Shown here piece after piece: positions 31,634 to 40,195 of a stretch of DNA of 64,000 bases. Every line of letters begins with the position of its first letter. Position 1 is the stretch's first letter. Under the pieces are notes generated by a model. It ran no database searches, was not told the DNA's origin, and saw nothing but the letters and a program-made list of their open reading frames with translations. Made by a program: the position numbers and the translations under genes. This stretch comes from Bradyrhizobium sp. 132 (GTDB taxonomy: Bacteria; Pseudomonadota; Alphaproteobacteria; Rhizobiales; Xanthobacteraceae). Where the stretch lies: NCBI RefSeq assembly GCF_023074185.1, contig NZ_JADPKY010000094.1:186001-250000 (forward strand), in the 5' to 3' direction.

Positions 31634-32646
31634 GGGGCGTAGAAAGGCGGCGTTTGGATAGTCGCGGATAGGATTAGGAATTCAGTTTAACAGATCGTCT
31701 TCGATAATGTCGAAATGAGCGGGACACCAAACATTCACCGAGGCACTCATGAGTCCCGCATCGATGGAGTGATTGTTAGTCCAACCAGAATTCCTTCCGG
31801 CGAAAGGAACCGTGTGACAGTCTGACCCCATGGCTCCTTCTTGTTCTTGATGAGCAGTCGATAGCCTCGCGATTCCAGTTCCGCAGTTGCGCGTTCAACG
31901 TCTTCGACATCAAATTCGAGCCATGCTTGGGGAACAGGTGTATTGTCTGGCCAGGAATCTTTGCCAAAGCAGGACTGTGCCGCCTGATCGAGCGGCCACA
32001 AGGCGAAAGTCCGAACTCCTTTCAGAGCCTCAGTATGCAGGTAACCACCCTGCTCCTTCTTGAATGAGATATTGAGGGTCTCGCCGTATAGTTTTCCGCC
32101 CGCGACTCTGTCGCGGACGATTGGCCCAAACCCGGCAACGAACAAGACTTTGATACGCTCGAACTCTTGCATATGAGCTCCTCTTGCAGAAGCGGGACTT
32201 ACGGTTCCATCAGAGACTGGCCCACACGATGGGCGCGCGTAGGCGCTGCACAGGTCGGCCATTGTGTGAACGCCAGTGCCGCCATATGGGTTTCCTGCAA
32301 GGGAAACACTACGGATGTGGGTTTGGACTGACCCTTCACGGCGCTCGCCGATCCGACGCGCCATATCGGCGCGATTGGACCAAAAATCCCCGGTCGCATG
32401 GACGGTGACGGTCTTTTTTCAGCGAGGCGTTTCTGCTTACATTCGTCGGGCTTTCAAAAAAATCGACCGATCGTCGGCGATAGTCGCTGAAACCGAGCAG
32501 ATTCCAAATCGCCGAAATTCTCCTTTGAATTCAAGAGTGCAAAATTTCTGACGGATCGGGCAGTCGGTTCTTCGTCGTACAGGGAAAGACTTTTGTCTGT
32601 TAAATCAAAGCATTATGATCGCTCAAATAATCGAGTGGGAGTAGGG
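31622..32646. mobile_element. Small insertion flanked by a 14-bp duplication of the guaA 3' end
   Basis: GAGTGGGAGTAGGG at 31622-31635, the last codons of guaA and stop, recurs at 32633-32646. The second copy keeps the reading of the terminal residues (I-E-W-E-stop). The 1-kb segment between them carries only a VOC-family gene and has a more A+T-rich appearance. The 3' end of guaA is a well-known integration target of genomic islands, so this is probably a decayed or minimal element, or the scar of one. No integrase is present. Confidence 0.6.
31747..32172 (-). CDS. VOC family (glyoxalase/bleomycin-resistance-like) protein
   Basis: 141 residues from ATG 32172 with AAGAGGAG upstream; a longer frame reaching 32364 lacks support. 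The motifs are FERIKVLFVAGFGPIVRD at the start, TFALWPLDQ in the middle and WLEFDVEDVERATAELESRGYRLL near the end, followed by WGQTVTRFLSPEGILVGLTITP. This is the vicinal oxygen chelate paired beta-alpha fold, with the last Glu (PEGILVG) a likely metal ligand. It could be a glyoxalase-like enzyme or a drug-binding protein. It lies inside the guaA-flanked insertion on the strand opposite to guaA. Confidence 0.8.
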   Translation of the reverse strand: MQEFERIKVLFVAGFGPIVRDRVAGGKLYGETLNISFKKEQGGYLHTEALKGVRTFALWPLDQAAQSCFGKDSWPDNTPVPQAWLEFDVEDVERATAELESRGYRLLIKNKKEPWGQTVTRFLSPEGILVGLTITPSMRDS

Positions 32647-32716
32647 AGTTTCCTCTCCAGGTTCGGCATCACTGGATTAGGCAGTTACTTCCTGGAGAGG
32701 CGTCGTCGCATAAATC
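32173..32716. other. Non-coding stretch with the right copy of the guaA-end repeat
   Basis: About 540 bases. The left part has no supported gene. It contains the second copy of GAGTGGGAGTAGGG at 32633-32646, the right boundary of the small insertion. The part after 32646 has a hairpin-like pair CTCTCCAGG and CCTGGAGAGG at about 32653 and 32691, just before the HNH gene. Confidence 0.55.
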
Positions 32717-33616
32717 ATGGGATTTGGGGTATTCATCCATCGATCGGACTCGATCTACGATGACAGCCCGGCTGAACAATATCAGTTTCCCAGTCAATAT
32801 CTCCGCCGCGTTGAAGCCTGCATCGGCGATTGGATCATCTATTACGAACCAAGCAAGGTCTCGGAGACGCGCGGCTACTTTGCGATTGCTCGGGTTCAGC
32901 AGGTGATTCCCGACCCTGGTGCCTCGGGGATGTATCTCGCTCTGATCGAGCCCGGAAGTTATCTCGATTTTGCCAATCCAGTCCCTTTCAACGGGCCGAC
33001 TGGTCCCGTAGAGCGCGGCGTCCTGAACGAGCAGGGCCGAATTTCAGGACGTGCGCAGTCGGCAGTCCGCCCAATCTCTCCGGACGATTTCAATAGAATA
33101 TGCGAACTCGGCTTGGCGGAGGGCGCGCCCTTGTTGCCCCGGGTGGATGAGGACGTTCGACTGCTTCAGGTTGAGGAGAGGCAGGCGCCGTTTAAGTTCG
33201 ACCAGCAGAGAGACCGCGTTAGCCTCACAGTGTCGAGAGTCTTACGCGATCGAGTTTTTCGTCGGATCGTGTTGCGGGCCTATGATGAGCGTTGCGCGAT
33301 TACTGGGCTAAAGCTCATCAACGGGATGGGGCGCGCAGAAGTCGTCGCGGCTCACATACGACCGGTTGAGGCGAGCGGTCCGGACATCATCAGCAATGGC
33401 ATCGCTCTTTCAGGTACCGCGCATTGGATGTTCGATCGCGGTCTGATCAGTTTGGCAGACGATTTGGAGATATTGATCTCGCGCCAAACAAATGATCCCG
33501 ACGGAGTGCGGTCGATCATCAACAAGACCGGTCGCGCCCTTGCGCCGCATCGGATATCCGATCGGCCTCACCCCCATTTTCTTAATTGGCATCGCGAGCA
33601 TTGTTTCAAGCAATAG
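32717..33616 (+). CDS. HNH endonuclease with an N-terminal PUA/EVE-like domain
   Basis: 299 residues. The C-terminal half is an HNH nuclease: YDERCAITG with C193, VVAAHIRPVEA with H213, SNGIALSGTAHWMFDRGLISL with N227 and H236. The N-terminal half (MGFGVFIHRSDSIYDD, FPSQYLRRVEACIGDWIIYYEP, GYFAIARVQQVIPDP, LIEPGSYLDF) resembles EVE/PUA-like folds that read modified bases, as found in several modification-dependent restriction enzymes. Such an arrangement suggests a stand-alone type IV-like nuclease, but the domain call rests on pattern only. It follows the right end of the guaA insertion, a typical location for defence cargo, and is followed by an AraC regulator. Confidence 0.7.
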   Translation: MGFGVFIHRSDSIYDDSPAEQYQFPSQYLRRVEACIGDWIIYYEPSKVSETRGYFAIARVQQVIPDPGASGMYLALIEPGSYLDFANPVPFNGPTGPVERGVLNEQGRISGRAQSAVRPISPDDFNRICELGLAEGAPLLPRVDEDVRLLQVEERQAPFKFDQQRDRVSLTVSRVLRDRVFRRIVLRAYDERCAITGLKLINGMGRAEVVAAHIRPVEASGPDIISNGIALSGTAHWMFDRGLISLADDLEILISRQTNDPDGVRSIINKTGRALAPHRISDRPHPHFLNWHREHCFKQ

Positions 33617-33774
33617 GTGCGGTCGTGTCAGGCACTTCCGGCCGCTCGGCGTGCCTGTGCTCGATCACATTGTCGAGTTGCCGCCCTCCTGACGGAATCC
33701 ATGCCAAACCGCAAGATCGGTCGAGCGGATCATGGCCGTCGGCGATTAGATGGAGCCGCCACGGAGGAGGGACG

Positions 33775-34656
33775 ATGAAGGCGGCGCTGCAAAACTATCA
33801 GACCCGGATGCGGCGGGTGCTGGATCATATTGACCGGCATCTCGACGATGATCTGGACCTGGAAACGGTGAGCGGTGTTGCGGCCTTCTCAAAATTTCAT
33901 TTCCACCGGCAGTTCACGGCGACTTTCGGGTTGTCAGTGCATCGCTATATCCATCTGGCCCGTATGAAGCGCGCTTCGCATCAGCTGGCCTACATGGACG
34001 CCCTTGATGTCACTGAGATCGCGATGGATGCAGGTTACGATGCACCCGACGCCTTCGCCCGCGCCTTTCGGCAACGGTTCGGGCAATCGCCGTCATCGTT
34101 CCGGAAGTCTCCCGACTGGGAGCCGTGGCTTGCGGCCTTCGTGCCTCTCGACAACGCCAGGAGCAAGCTCATGCAGACAATTTTTACCACTGACGACGTA
34201 ACGATACGCGATGTGTCCCCGACACCAGTGGCGATCATGGAGCATCGGGGGAGCCCTGAAACACTTCCCGCCACCATCCAGCGGTTCATCGCGTGGCGCA
34301 GGGCCGCCGGCCTTCACCCCAGGACAAGTCCGACCTTCAATGTCTGGCATTCCGAGCGGCGTCCTGTGCCGCCCGCCGAATATCGCATGGACCTTTGTGT
34401 CGGGACCGGCCAGCCCATCGAAGCGAACGGCGAAGAGGTCAAAGCTGGCGAGATTCCCGGCGGACGCTGCGCCGTGCTGCGCGTCGTCGGCTACACCGAC
34501 AATCTGGAGCCGGCCGCGCTCTTTCTTTATCGCGAGTGGCTCCCGGCCAGCGGCGAGGAAGCGCGCGACTTCCCGATCTATTGCCAGCGGCTGAGCTTCT
34601 TCCCGGAGGTGCCGGAGCATGAGACGGTCGCGGAGCTTTTTCTGCCGCTGAAATAG
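33775..34656 (+). CDS. AraC-family regulator with a GyrI-like effector domain
   Basis: 293 residues from ATG 33775 with GGAGGAGGG upstream. The N-terminus is the two-helix-turn-helix AraC DNA-binding domain (LDLETVSGVAAFSKFHFHRQF and VTEIAMDAGYDAPDAFARAFRQRFGQSPSSFR). The C-terminal domain (about 125-293) is GyrI-like/SOUL-type, with VAIMEHRGSP and GGRCAVLRVVGYTD, a ligand-binding fold as in Rob. It probably responds to a small amphipathic compound. It is not obviously linked to an operon; the NylB-like hydrolase gene follows at about 96 bases. Confidence 0.9.
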   Translation: MKAALQNYQTRMRRVLDHIDRHLDDDLDLETVSGVAAFSKFHFHRQFTATFGLSVHRYIHLARMKRASHQLAYMDALDVTEIAMDAGYDAPDAFARAFRQRFGQSPSSFRKSPDWEPWLAAFVPLDNARSKLMQTIFTTDDVTIRDVSPTPVAIMEHRGSPETLPATIQRFIAWRRAAGLHPRTSPTFNVWHSERRPVPPAEYRMDLCVGTGQPIEANGEEVKAGEIPGGRCAVLRVVGYTDNLEPAALFLYREWLPASGEEARDFPIYCQRLSFFPEVPEHETVAELFLPLK

Positions 34657-34752
34657 CTGCGCCTCATCGTGCAGGTCTCCGTGCACAAACGCCGGGTCTC
34701 TGTTGCGCGCTCCCGTGCTACGACCATGACGTCCCCTCTGGAGCCTGCCTTC

Positions 34753-36018
34753 ATGTCCACCGCCGCCGACCCCAGCCAGTCACCCGCACCCGCAACCGCC
34801 ACCGAAACCGACCCCGAAACCCTCGGCTGGATGAAAGGCTTCCCGCCGGCACCGGACCGCACCGTCAGCTTCCAGAACGGCTCGTTCCGCAGCTTCCCCG
34901 AGCTGCGCTGGGCGTGGAGCAACATCCGCCAGCTGGTGCCGACCGTGAACGTCTGGCGCGGGGCGGGGCCCGCGTCGGTGCTTCCGCGCGAAGACCATGA
35001 CATCGGTGCGGTCGCCTCGATCACGATGGATGGACGTCCCATGACCTTCGCAAAAATGCTGGAGGAGACCTATGCCGACGGCATCGCCGTGATGCATCGG
35101 GGCAAGCTGATCTACGAGCGCTACTTTGGCGCGTTGAAGCCGCACAAGCCGCATATCGCGATGTCGGTGACGAAATCGTTCACCGGCACGCTCGCCGGCA
35201 TTCTGGTCGCCGAGGGCAAAATCGATCCGCAGGCGCCTGTTACGGAGTATGTGCCGGAGCTGAGGGCCAGCGCATTCGGCGATGCGCGCGTGCGGGAGGC
35301 CATGGATATGACCACGGGGCTCGCATACACCGAAGTTTACACCGACAGGAATTCCGCGGTGTGGGGGCTGCGGCGGGCGAACGGCATGGCGCCGATTCCG
35401 CCGGGCTATGACGGCGCGACCAATATTTTCGATTTCCTCGTCGCGCAGAAAAAGCAGGGCGAGCACGGCAAGGCCTTTGCCTACAAGACCGTCAATTCCG
35501 ACGTGCTGGCCTGGATCATCAGGCGCGCCAGCGGCATGACGTTGTCCGATCTTCTCTCCGAGCGGATATGGACGCCGATGGGCGCGGAGGAGGACGCGCA
35601 TTACCACGTCGATCGTATCGGCACCGAAAGCGGCGGCGGCGGCCTGTCGACCTGCTTGCGCGATCTCGCCCGCTTCGGCGAGACCATCCGCAATCACGGC
35701 CGCTTCAACGGCCGCCAGATCGTGCCATCATCTGTCGTCGAGGACATCGCGCGCGGCGGCGATCCCGAAAAATTCAAGCCGGCCGGCTACACCACGCTGC
35801 CCGGTGCGTCCTATCGCAATCAATGGTGGGTCACGCACAACGCCCACGGCGCCTACATGGCGCGCGGCGTTCACGGCCAGGGCATCTACGTCGATCCCAA
35901 AGCCGAGATGGTGATCGCGCGCTACGCCTCGCATCCGGCCGCGGGCAACGCCGCCAACGATCCCGTGACGCTGCCGGCCTACATGGCGCTGGCGAAAGAG
36001 TTGATGGCGGGCGGGTGA
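34753..36018 (+). CDS. Serine hydrolase, beta-lactamase fold (6-aminohexanoate-dimer-hydrolase-like)
   Basis: 421 residues from ATG 34753; an in-frame ATG at 34726 is also possible. The catalytic SxxK is in HIAMSVTKSFTG. The tyrosine motif of the class C/EstB/NylB family fits YTEVYTDRNSAVW, and a later GTESGGGG stretch is in the position of the third motif. The long N-terminal segment (MSTAADPSQSPAPATATE) is unlike a classic signal peptide. It could hydrolyse amides or esters. The neighbouring carboxylesterase gene is convergent. Confidence 0.85.
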   Translation: MSTAADPSQSPAPATATETDPETLGWMKGFPPAPDRTVSFQNGSFRSFPELRWAWSNIRQLVPTVNVWRGAGPASVLPREDHDIGAVASITMDGRPMTFAKMLEETYADGIAVMHRGKLIYERYFGALKPHKPHIAMSVTKSFTGTLAGILVAEGKIDPQAPVTEYVPELRASAFGDARVREAMDMTTGLAYTEVYTDRNSAVWGLRRANGMAPIPPGYDGATNIFDFLVAQKKQGEHGKAFAYKTVNSDVLAWIIRRASGMTLSDLLSERIWTPMGAEEDAHYHVDRIGTESGGGGLSTCLRDLARFGETIRNHGRFNGRQIVPSSVVEDIARGGDPEKFKPAGYTTLPGASYRNQWWVTHNAHGAYMARGVHGQGIYVDPKAEMVIARYASHPAAGNAANDPVTLPAYMALAKELMAGG

Positions 36019-36024
36019 GGCCGC

Positions 36025-37574
36025 TTACGGCACCTCCCGCCAGCGCATCGGCAATATGCCGTCCTGCCTGAAACTGTCGAGGAAGCGGAAGCGAGCGGCT
36101 TGCGGATTGCGGTGGGCTTTGATCTTTGTGCCCAGGATCTGCACGACATCGTTCTCGTCATAGGCGGGCCAGGGCGGCAGGCCGGATCCGTTGGGATCTC
36201 CGTGTGCGGCGAAATTCACCCAATAGCTCATCATCGTCTGCGCCAGGGCGCGGTCTTCTTCGGCCGGTGGCGTCGTGCTGCCGATCACCTGTTGCGGCGT
36301 CAGGCTGCCGAACACGAACGGAATGTCCGTGACATGCGAGGCGATCGGCGTGTAACGCGAGGTGTAGCTGAAGTGATAACCGTAAACGGGCGCACGTCCC
36401 TCGCGCCGATGCAGCCGCAGCCACTGCCAGCATTGCTCGCCGACCACAGTGTCGCCGTTAAGCGCCGCCGCGGACGCTTTGGCCTCCACGTCGGTCGCGG
36501 CGGGATAGACCTTCAGGAAATCGGCGATGCGTTCCTTGCCGAACATCTCCGCAGCCGCGGCGACAAAGGCTTTCGCCGATTGATCGGGGAGGGACTGCGG
36601 GGCGAAAGGGACTTCCTCGGCGGCATTCCAGCCCGCCAGCAAGGGGATGTGCATCTGTTCGCCGCGCAGGAATCGCCGCGCGGGCACATCAGGCACGACG
36701 TGATGATCGATACTCGGCGAGAACGCGGTCACGACGGGGCTGGTCCTGAAACTCCACGGCGCGGCTGCATTCAACCGGTCGGCCGGCATGCTGCGCAAGG
36801 CCGCGATGGACCCGTTGCCCTGTTGCCGGGCGAAAGCGAGGCCACGCGCGCGAGCTTCTTCAAAGCCCTGGAGTGGGCCGTGCTTGCCATCCCAGAACGC
36901 GCCGCTCTGTCCAATAGCCTTGTGAAACAGTCCATGCGCGAGCGGCGAGGCCATCAAAATGCCGACGGCCATGGCGCCGGCGGATTCGCCGAACAGGGTG
37001 ACGTTATCGGGGTCACCGCCAAAGCCGGCGATGTTGGCCTTGACCCAGCGCAGCGCCATCAACTGGTCCTGCAGGCCGTAATTGCCTGAGGGTGCCTCCG
37101 TGTCGAGATCGGGATGGGCGTAGAAGCCGAAGATGCCGAGGCGATAATTGAAGCTGACCACGACGACACCCTTGGCGGCCAACGCGCCGCCGTCGGTCGC
37201 GGGATTGGCCGAGGAGCCGAACTGAAGCCGCCGCCGTGAATCCACACCATCACGGGCCGCTTCTCGTCCGCGTGCTTCGCCGCGGTCCAGACATTGAGAT
37301 AGAGGCAATCCTCGTCGCGCGGTCCCGGCCGCTGGTCGTTTTCGAGCGCCGATAGACACCCCGCGCCGAACGCCAACGCATCGCGCACGCCGTCCCATGG
37401 TGAGGGCGGCTGCGGTGCGCACCAACGCAAAGGTCCGACCGGCGGTGCTGCGTAGGGAATGCCTTTGAACGCCAGCACGCCGCTGGCATCGCGCGAGCCG
37501 CCACGCACGGAGCCGCCTTGTGTGCTAACCACACGTTCCAGCCCGGCGGCTGTCTCGATCGTGAAGGCATGCAT
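36025..37574 (-). pseudogene. Carboxylesterase type B gene with a single-base frameshift
   Basis: The start is ATG 37574 (MHAFTIETAAGLERVVSTQ). The first frame gives PYAAPPVGPLRW and DEDCLYLNVWTA up to PVMVWIHGGGF. At about 37222 it shifts, and the second frame continues QFGSSANPATDGGALAAKGVVVV, YRLGIFGFYAHPDL and LFGESAGAMAVG, with the Ser of GESAG. One missing C, TTCCAG read as TTCAG, explains the shift exactly. The rest reaches a proper C-terminus at 36025. It is either a true recent pseudogene or a base-call error. The AraC regulator at 37700, divergently transcribed 125 bases away, probably controls it. Confidence 0.8.
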
Positions 37575-37699
37575 GGTCGTATCTCTTGCTCGCGTGTGCG
37601 CACCTGGCCGCAGCCAGGCAGGTTCAGGCGACAGCCTATCGACTTTCTTGTCTGCTCGATTTAGGTATTCTGCCAATCAATTGCTAAAAACAGGCAAGC

Positions 37700-38497
37700 A
37701 TGCGGCAGTCCCTTCGCTTTCCGTGGACGAATCTCGATGTGGACGATCGCTCCGCACCTGTCATCGCCGTGCGCGTTGACGTGATCGGGACCAAGGCGGA
37801 GGTGCCCGATCACAGGCACCGCAAAGGGCAACTTGTTTTTGCGTTGGGAGGCGGCGTCACCTGCCGCGTTCCCAATGGCCTGTGGATGGTGCCGCCGCAT
37901 TGCGCAGTTTGGGTGCCCGGGGGCATGCAGCACAGCAACCTCGCGACAGAAAATGCCCGGCTGTTCTTCGTCTATATCGAGCCCGACGTCGTGGATTTGC
38001 CGGATCGGTGCTGCACGCTCTCGATCTCCCCGCTGCTGCGTGAATTGATCGTCGAGCTGTCCGATCAGATTGCGGATGACGAGGCGAGGGTGGACCTCCT
38101 GGCGAGCGTCCTTCTGCGCGAACTCCCTCGCATGCCGGTTCAGCAGCTCCATCTGCCGCTCTCGCCCGAGCCGCGCTTGAAGAAGATTGCTGCAGCGCTG
38201 GCAAAAGACCCTTCCGACCGCAGGACCCTGGCCGAATGGGCCCATCGCGTTGCGCTGAGCGAGAGCAGCCTCGCGCGTCTCGTCGTCAGGGAGACGGGAT
38301 TGAGCTTCGGGCGCTGGCGTCAGCAACTGCACCTGATCGTCGCCTTGCGAGAACTCACCTCCGGCGCCAGCGTGCAGCAGGTTTCGGCCGACCTCGGCTA
38401 CGAGTCGGTCGCGGCCTTCATCACGATGTTCAAGAAGGCGCTCGGGAAGCCGCCGGCGAAATATTTGAGCAGCATCTCTCCTGAATATAAGAATTGA
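37700..38497 (+). CDS. AraC-family regulator with N-terminal cupin domain
   Basis: 265 residues. The N-terminal cupin domain (DHRHRKGQLVFALGGGVTCRVP, VWVPGGMQHSN) is followed by the helix-turn-helix pair ERLxx-type: RTLAEWAHRVALSESSLARLVV and VQQVSADLGYESVAAFITMFKKALGKPPAKYL. It belongs to the cupin-AraC class. It is divergent from the frameshifted carboxylesterase (125-base gap) and directly upstream of the AHSA1-ArsR operon, but does not need to control it: the palindrome overlapping its stop codon suits ArsR better. Confidence 0.88.
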   Translation: MRQSLRFPWTNLDVDDRSAPVIAVRVDVIGTKAEVPDHRHRKGQLVFALGGGVTCRVPNGLWMVPPHCAVWVPGGMQHSNLATENARLFFVYIEPDVVDLPDRCCTLSISPLLRELIVELSDQIADDEARVDLLASVLLRELPRMPVQQLHLPLSPEPRLKKIAAALAKDPSDRRTLAEWAHRVALSESSLARLVVRETGLSFGRWRQQLHLIVALRELTSGASVQQVSADLGYESVAAFITMFKKALGKPPAKYLSSISPEYKN

Positions 38498-38505
38498 CTT
38501 ATATT
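38484..38505. promoter_or_regulatory. Perfect inverted repeat, candidate ArsR operator
   Basis: Arms AATATAAG (38484-38491) and CTTATATT (38498-38505) around AATTGA. The AraC stop codon lies in the spacer. It is 49 bases upstream of the AHSA1 start and matches the AT-rich palindromes bound by ArsR-type repressors, which the second gene of the operon encodes. Confidence 0.6.
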
Positions 38506-38553
38506 AGCTTCGACCGGTATTCATTCTTGCATGAAACGACAAGGAGGAGCGCC

Positions 38554-39216
38554 ATGGAAATCGACGTTGCCAGGGTATTGGGGCTTGTGACGCGTTCGGT
38601 AAAGAATTTCGAGAAGGACGGGAGAGCGGCCAGTGCAGTGACATTGACCCGGCTTTACGAGACGAGCGTCGACGATCTCTGGGACGCAGTGACCAGCCAG
38701 CAGCGCATTCCGCGGTGGTTCTTGCCGGTCGAGGGAGACCTCCGGCTCGGTGGAAAGTACCAGCTCAAGGGGAATGCAGGCGGTACCATCACGGCATGCA
38801 CGCCGCCGACCCATTTTGCTGCGACGTGGGAATTCGGCGGCGCCATGAGCTGGATCGATGTCATACTGAAAGCAGAACGAAGTCAGGCGCGCTTGACGCT
38901 CGAGCACACTGCGATGATCGAGGATCATTGGAATCAGTTCGGTCCGGGGGCCGTGGGGATCGGCTGGGATCTCGCCATTGCGGGACTCGAGCGATATGTT
39001 GCGACCGGGGCATCGGTCGACCACGAAACGGCCGAGGCATGGATGGGCTCTCCCGCGGGCAAGGAATTCATGACGAGTAGCGGCGAGTATTGGCGCGCGG
39101 CGCACGTCGCGAGCGGGGTCGATGCGGCTTCGGCGAAGCAGCGCTCTGACCGCACCATCGCATTTTATCGCGGTGAGATGCCGCCTGACATCGCCCATCC
39201 GGGCACAGGAAGCTGA
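38554..39216 (+). CDS. SRPBCC/AHSA1-domain protein
   Basis: 220 residues from ATG 38554 with AAGGAGG upstream. The AHSA1/START-like domain is recognised by VTLTRLYETSVDDLWDAVTSQQRIPRWF, GGKYQLKGNAGGTITACTPPTHF and ERSQARLTLEHT. The C-terminus has extra helices (GIGWDLAIAGLERYV). These proteins bind hydrophobic ligands and occur very often next to an ArsR regulator, as here, where the stop codon shares a base with the arsR start codon. The role is unknown. Confidence 0.9.
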   Translation: MEIDVARVLGLVTRSVKNFEKDGRAASAVTLTRLYETSVDDLWDAVTSQQRIPRWFLPVEGDLRLGGKYQLKGNAGGTITACTPPTHFAATWEFGGAMSWIDVILKAERSQARLTLEHTAMIEDHWNQFGPGAVGIGWDLAIAGLERYVATGASVDHETAEAWMGSPAGKEFMTSSGEYWRAAHVASGVDAASAKQRSDRTIAFYRGEMPPDIAHPGTGS

Positions 39217-39578
39217 TGCAAATCTTCGAGGTCCTCGCTGATCCCGTGCGCCGTCGCATCCTCGAGCTGCTCGCGCCTCGGGAAATGGCGTCCGGCGAGG
39301 TCGTCGAAGTGATCGGGGCCGAGTTCGGGATCACGCAGGCGGCTGTGTCGCAGCACCTCAAGGTGCTGCGCGAGAGCGGCTTTGCAACGGTTCGGGCGGA
39401 GGCGCAGAGACGACTCTATTCGGTCGATGTCGCGGGCCTGCGGGCGGTGGATGCATGGATCGATCAATTCAGAAATTTTTGGGAGCCGAAGCTGGACGCG
39501 CTGGCGACCGAGATCGCGCGCGGCAAACGCGAGCGTCGTAACGCTCCCATGACCAAACGGAGCGGGAAGAGGGCTTGA
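39216..39578 (+). CDS. ArsR-family winged-helix regulator
   Basis: 120 residues. The winged helix is ADPVRRRILELLAPREMASGEVVEVIGAEFGITQAAVSQHLKVLRESGFATVRAEAQRRLYSVD. It lacks the CxC metal motifs of the arsenic sensors, so it is probably a non-metal ArsR that represses the AHSA1 operon. The start ATG overlaps the stop of the AHSA1 gene by one base (ATGA), implying translational coupling. A palindrome upstream of the operon fits its operator. Confidence 0.93.
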   Translation: MQIFEVLADPVRRRILELLAPREMASGEVVEVIGAEFGITQAAVSQHLKVLRESGFATVRAEAQRRLYSVDVAGLRAVDAWIDQFRNFWEPKLDALATEIARGKRERRNAPMTKRSGKRA

Positions 39579-39620
39579 TAAACTACGAACAAAAATGGCG
39601 AGAGGAGCGAACAGTCACCT

Positions 39621-40118
39621 TCAGCCCCGCGACATCTTCTCATACCGTTTCACCAGCCGCTCCCTTTTCAGCCGCGACAGCCGCTGAATCCAGAACGTCC
39701 CGTCGAGCTGGTCGATCTCGTGCTGGTGGCAGACGGCGCGCAAGGCTTCCGACTCCTCGCTCTGCATGTTGCCGTCGAGATCCCAATAGCTGATCCGCAC
39801 GCGGGCGTGGCGCTGGACCTCGTCGTTGACCCCGGGCATCGAGACGCTGCCTTCGCGATGCAGGATCATCTCGGGTGAGGCCCATTCGATCTCCGGATTG
39901 ACGTAGGTGCGCGCGCCCTCCCTGGCGTCGAGCTCGAGCACGACGACGCGCAAGGGCACGCCGATATGCGGCGCCGTGATGCCGATGCCGGGCGCGGCGC
40001 GCATGGTCTCAAGCAAATCCGCTGCAAGCTCGCGCAAGGCGGCGTCGAATGCAGTGACGGGGCGAGCCGGCATCGCGAGGCGGCGGTCGGGATAGCGGAC
40101 GATCGGGCGAATGGTCAT
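39621..40118 (-). CDS. Peptide deformylase-like protein with lost metal ligands
   Basis: 165 residues from ATG 40118 with TAGGAG upstream. The family fold is clear (TMRAAPGIGITAPHIGV, YVNPEIEWAS, ISYWDLDGN, CHQHEIDQLDG), but the catalytic motifs deviate. Motif 1 is GIGITAPHIG, with His in place of the usual Gln. Motif 2 is EGSVSMPG, where Ser91 replaces the metal-binding Cys. Motif 3 is HEIDQ, where Gln137 replaces the second metal His. Only His133 and Glu134 remain. It is therefore unlikely to be a normal Fe/Zn deformylase, and may be a regulatory or altered paralogue. Confidence 0.9.
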   Translation of the reverse strand: MTIRPIVRYPDRRLAMPARPVTAFDAALRELAADLLETMRAAPGIGITAPHIGVPLRVVVLELDAREGARTYVNPEIEWASPEMILHREGSVSMPGVNDEVQRHARVRISYWDLDGNMQSEESEALRAVCHQHEIDQLDGTFWIQRLSRLKRERLVKRYEKMSRG

Positions 40119-40167
40119 GCAGGCTCCTACCACTCACGGATGGTTGAAGCATCCCGTTCTTGACGCC

Positions 40168-40185
40168 CTACCAACTGGAAGGTAG
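40168..40185. promoter_or_regulatory. Candidate TetR operator, site 1
   Basis: CTACCAACTGGAAGGTAG, a partial palindrome with CTACC/GGTAG arms, ten bases upstream of the tetR start. A closely related site lies in front of the downstream membrane gene, supporting regulation by the encoded protein. Confidence 0.6.
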
Positions 40186-40195
40186 CTAATCGGCC

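Noticed and set aside
31634..32646. A full integrative element after guaA
   Set aside because: Only the duplicated guaA end was found; no integrase or other mobility gene lies between the repeats, so just a small insertion is called.
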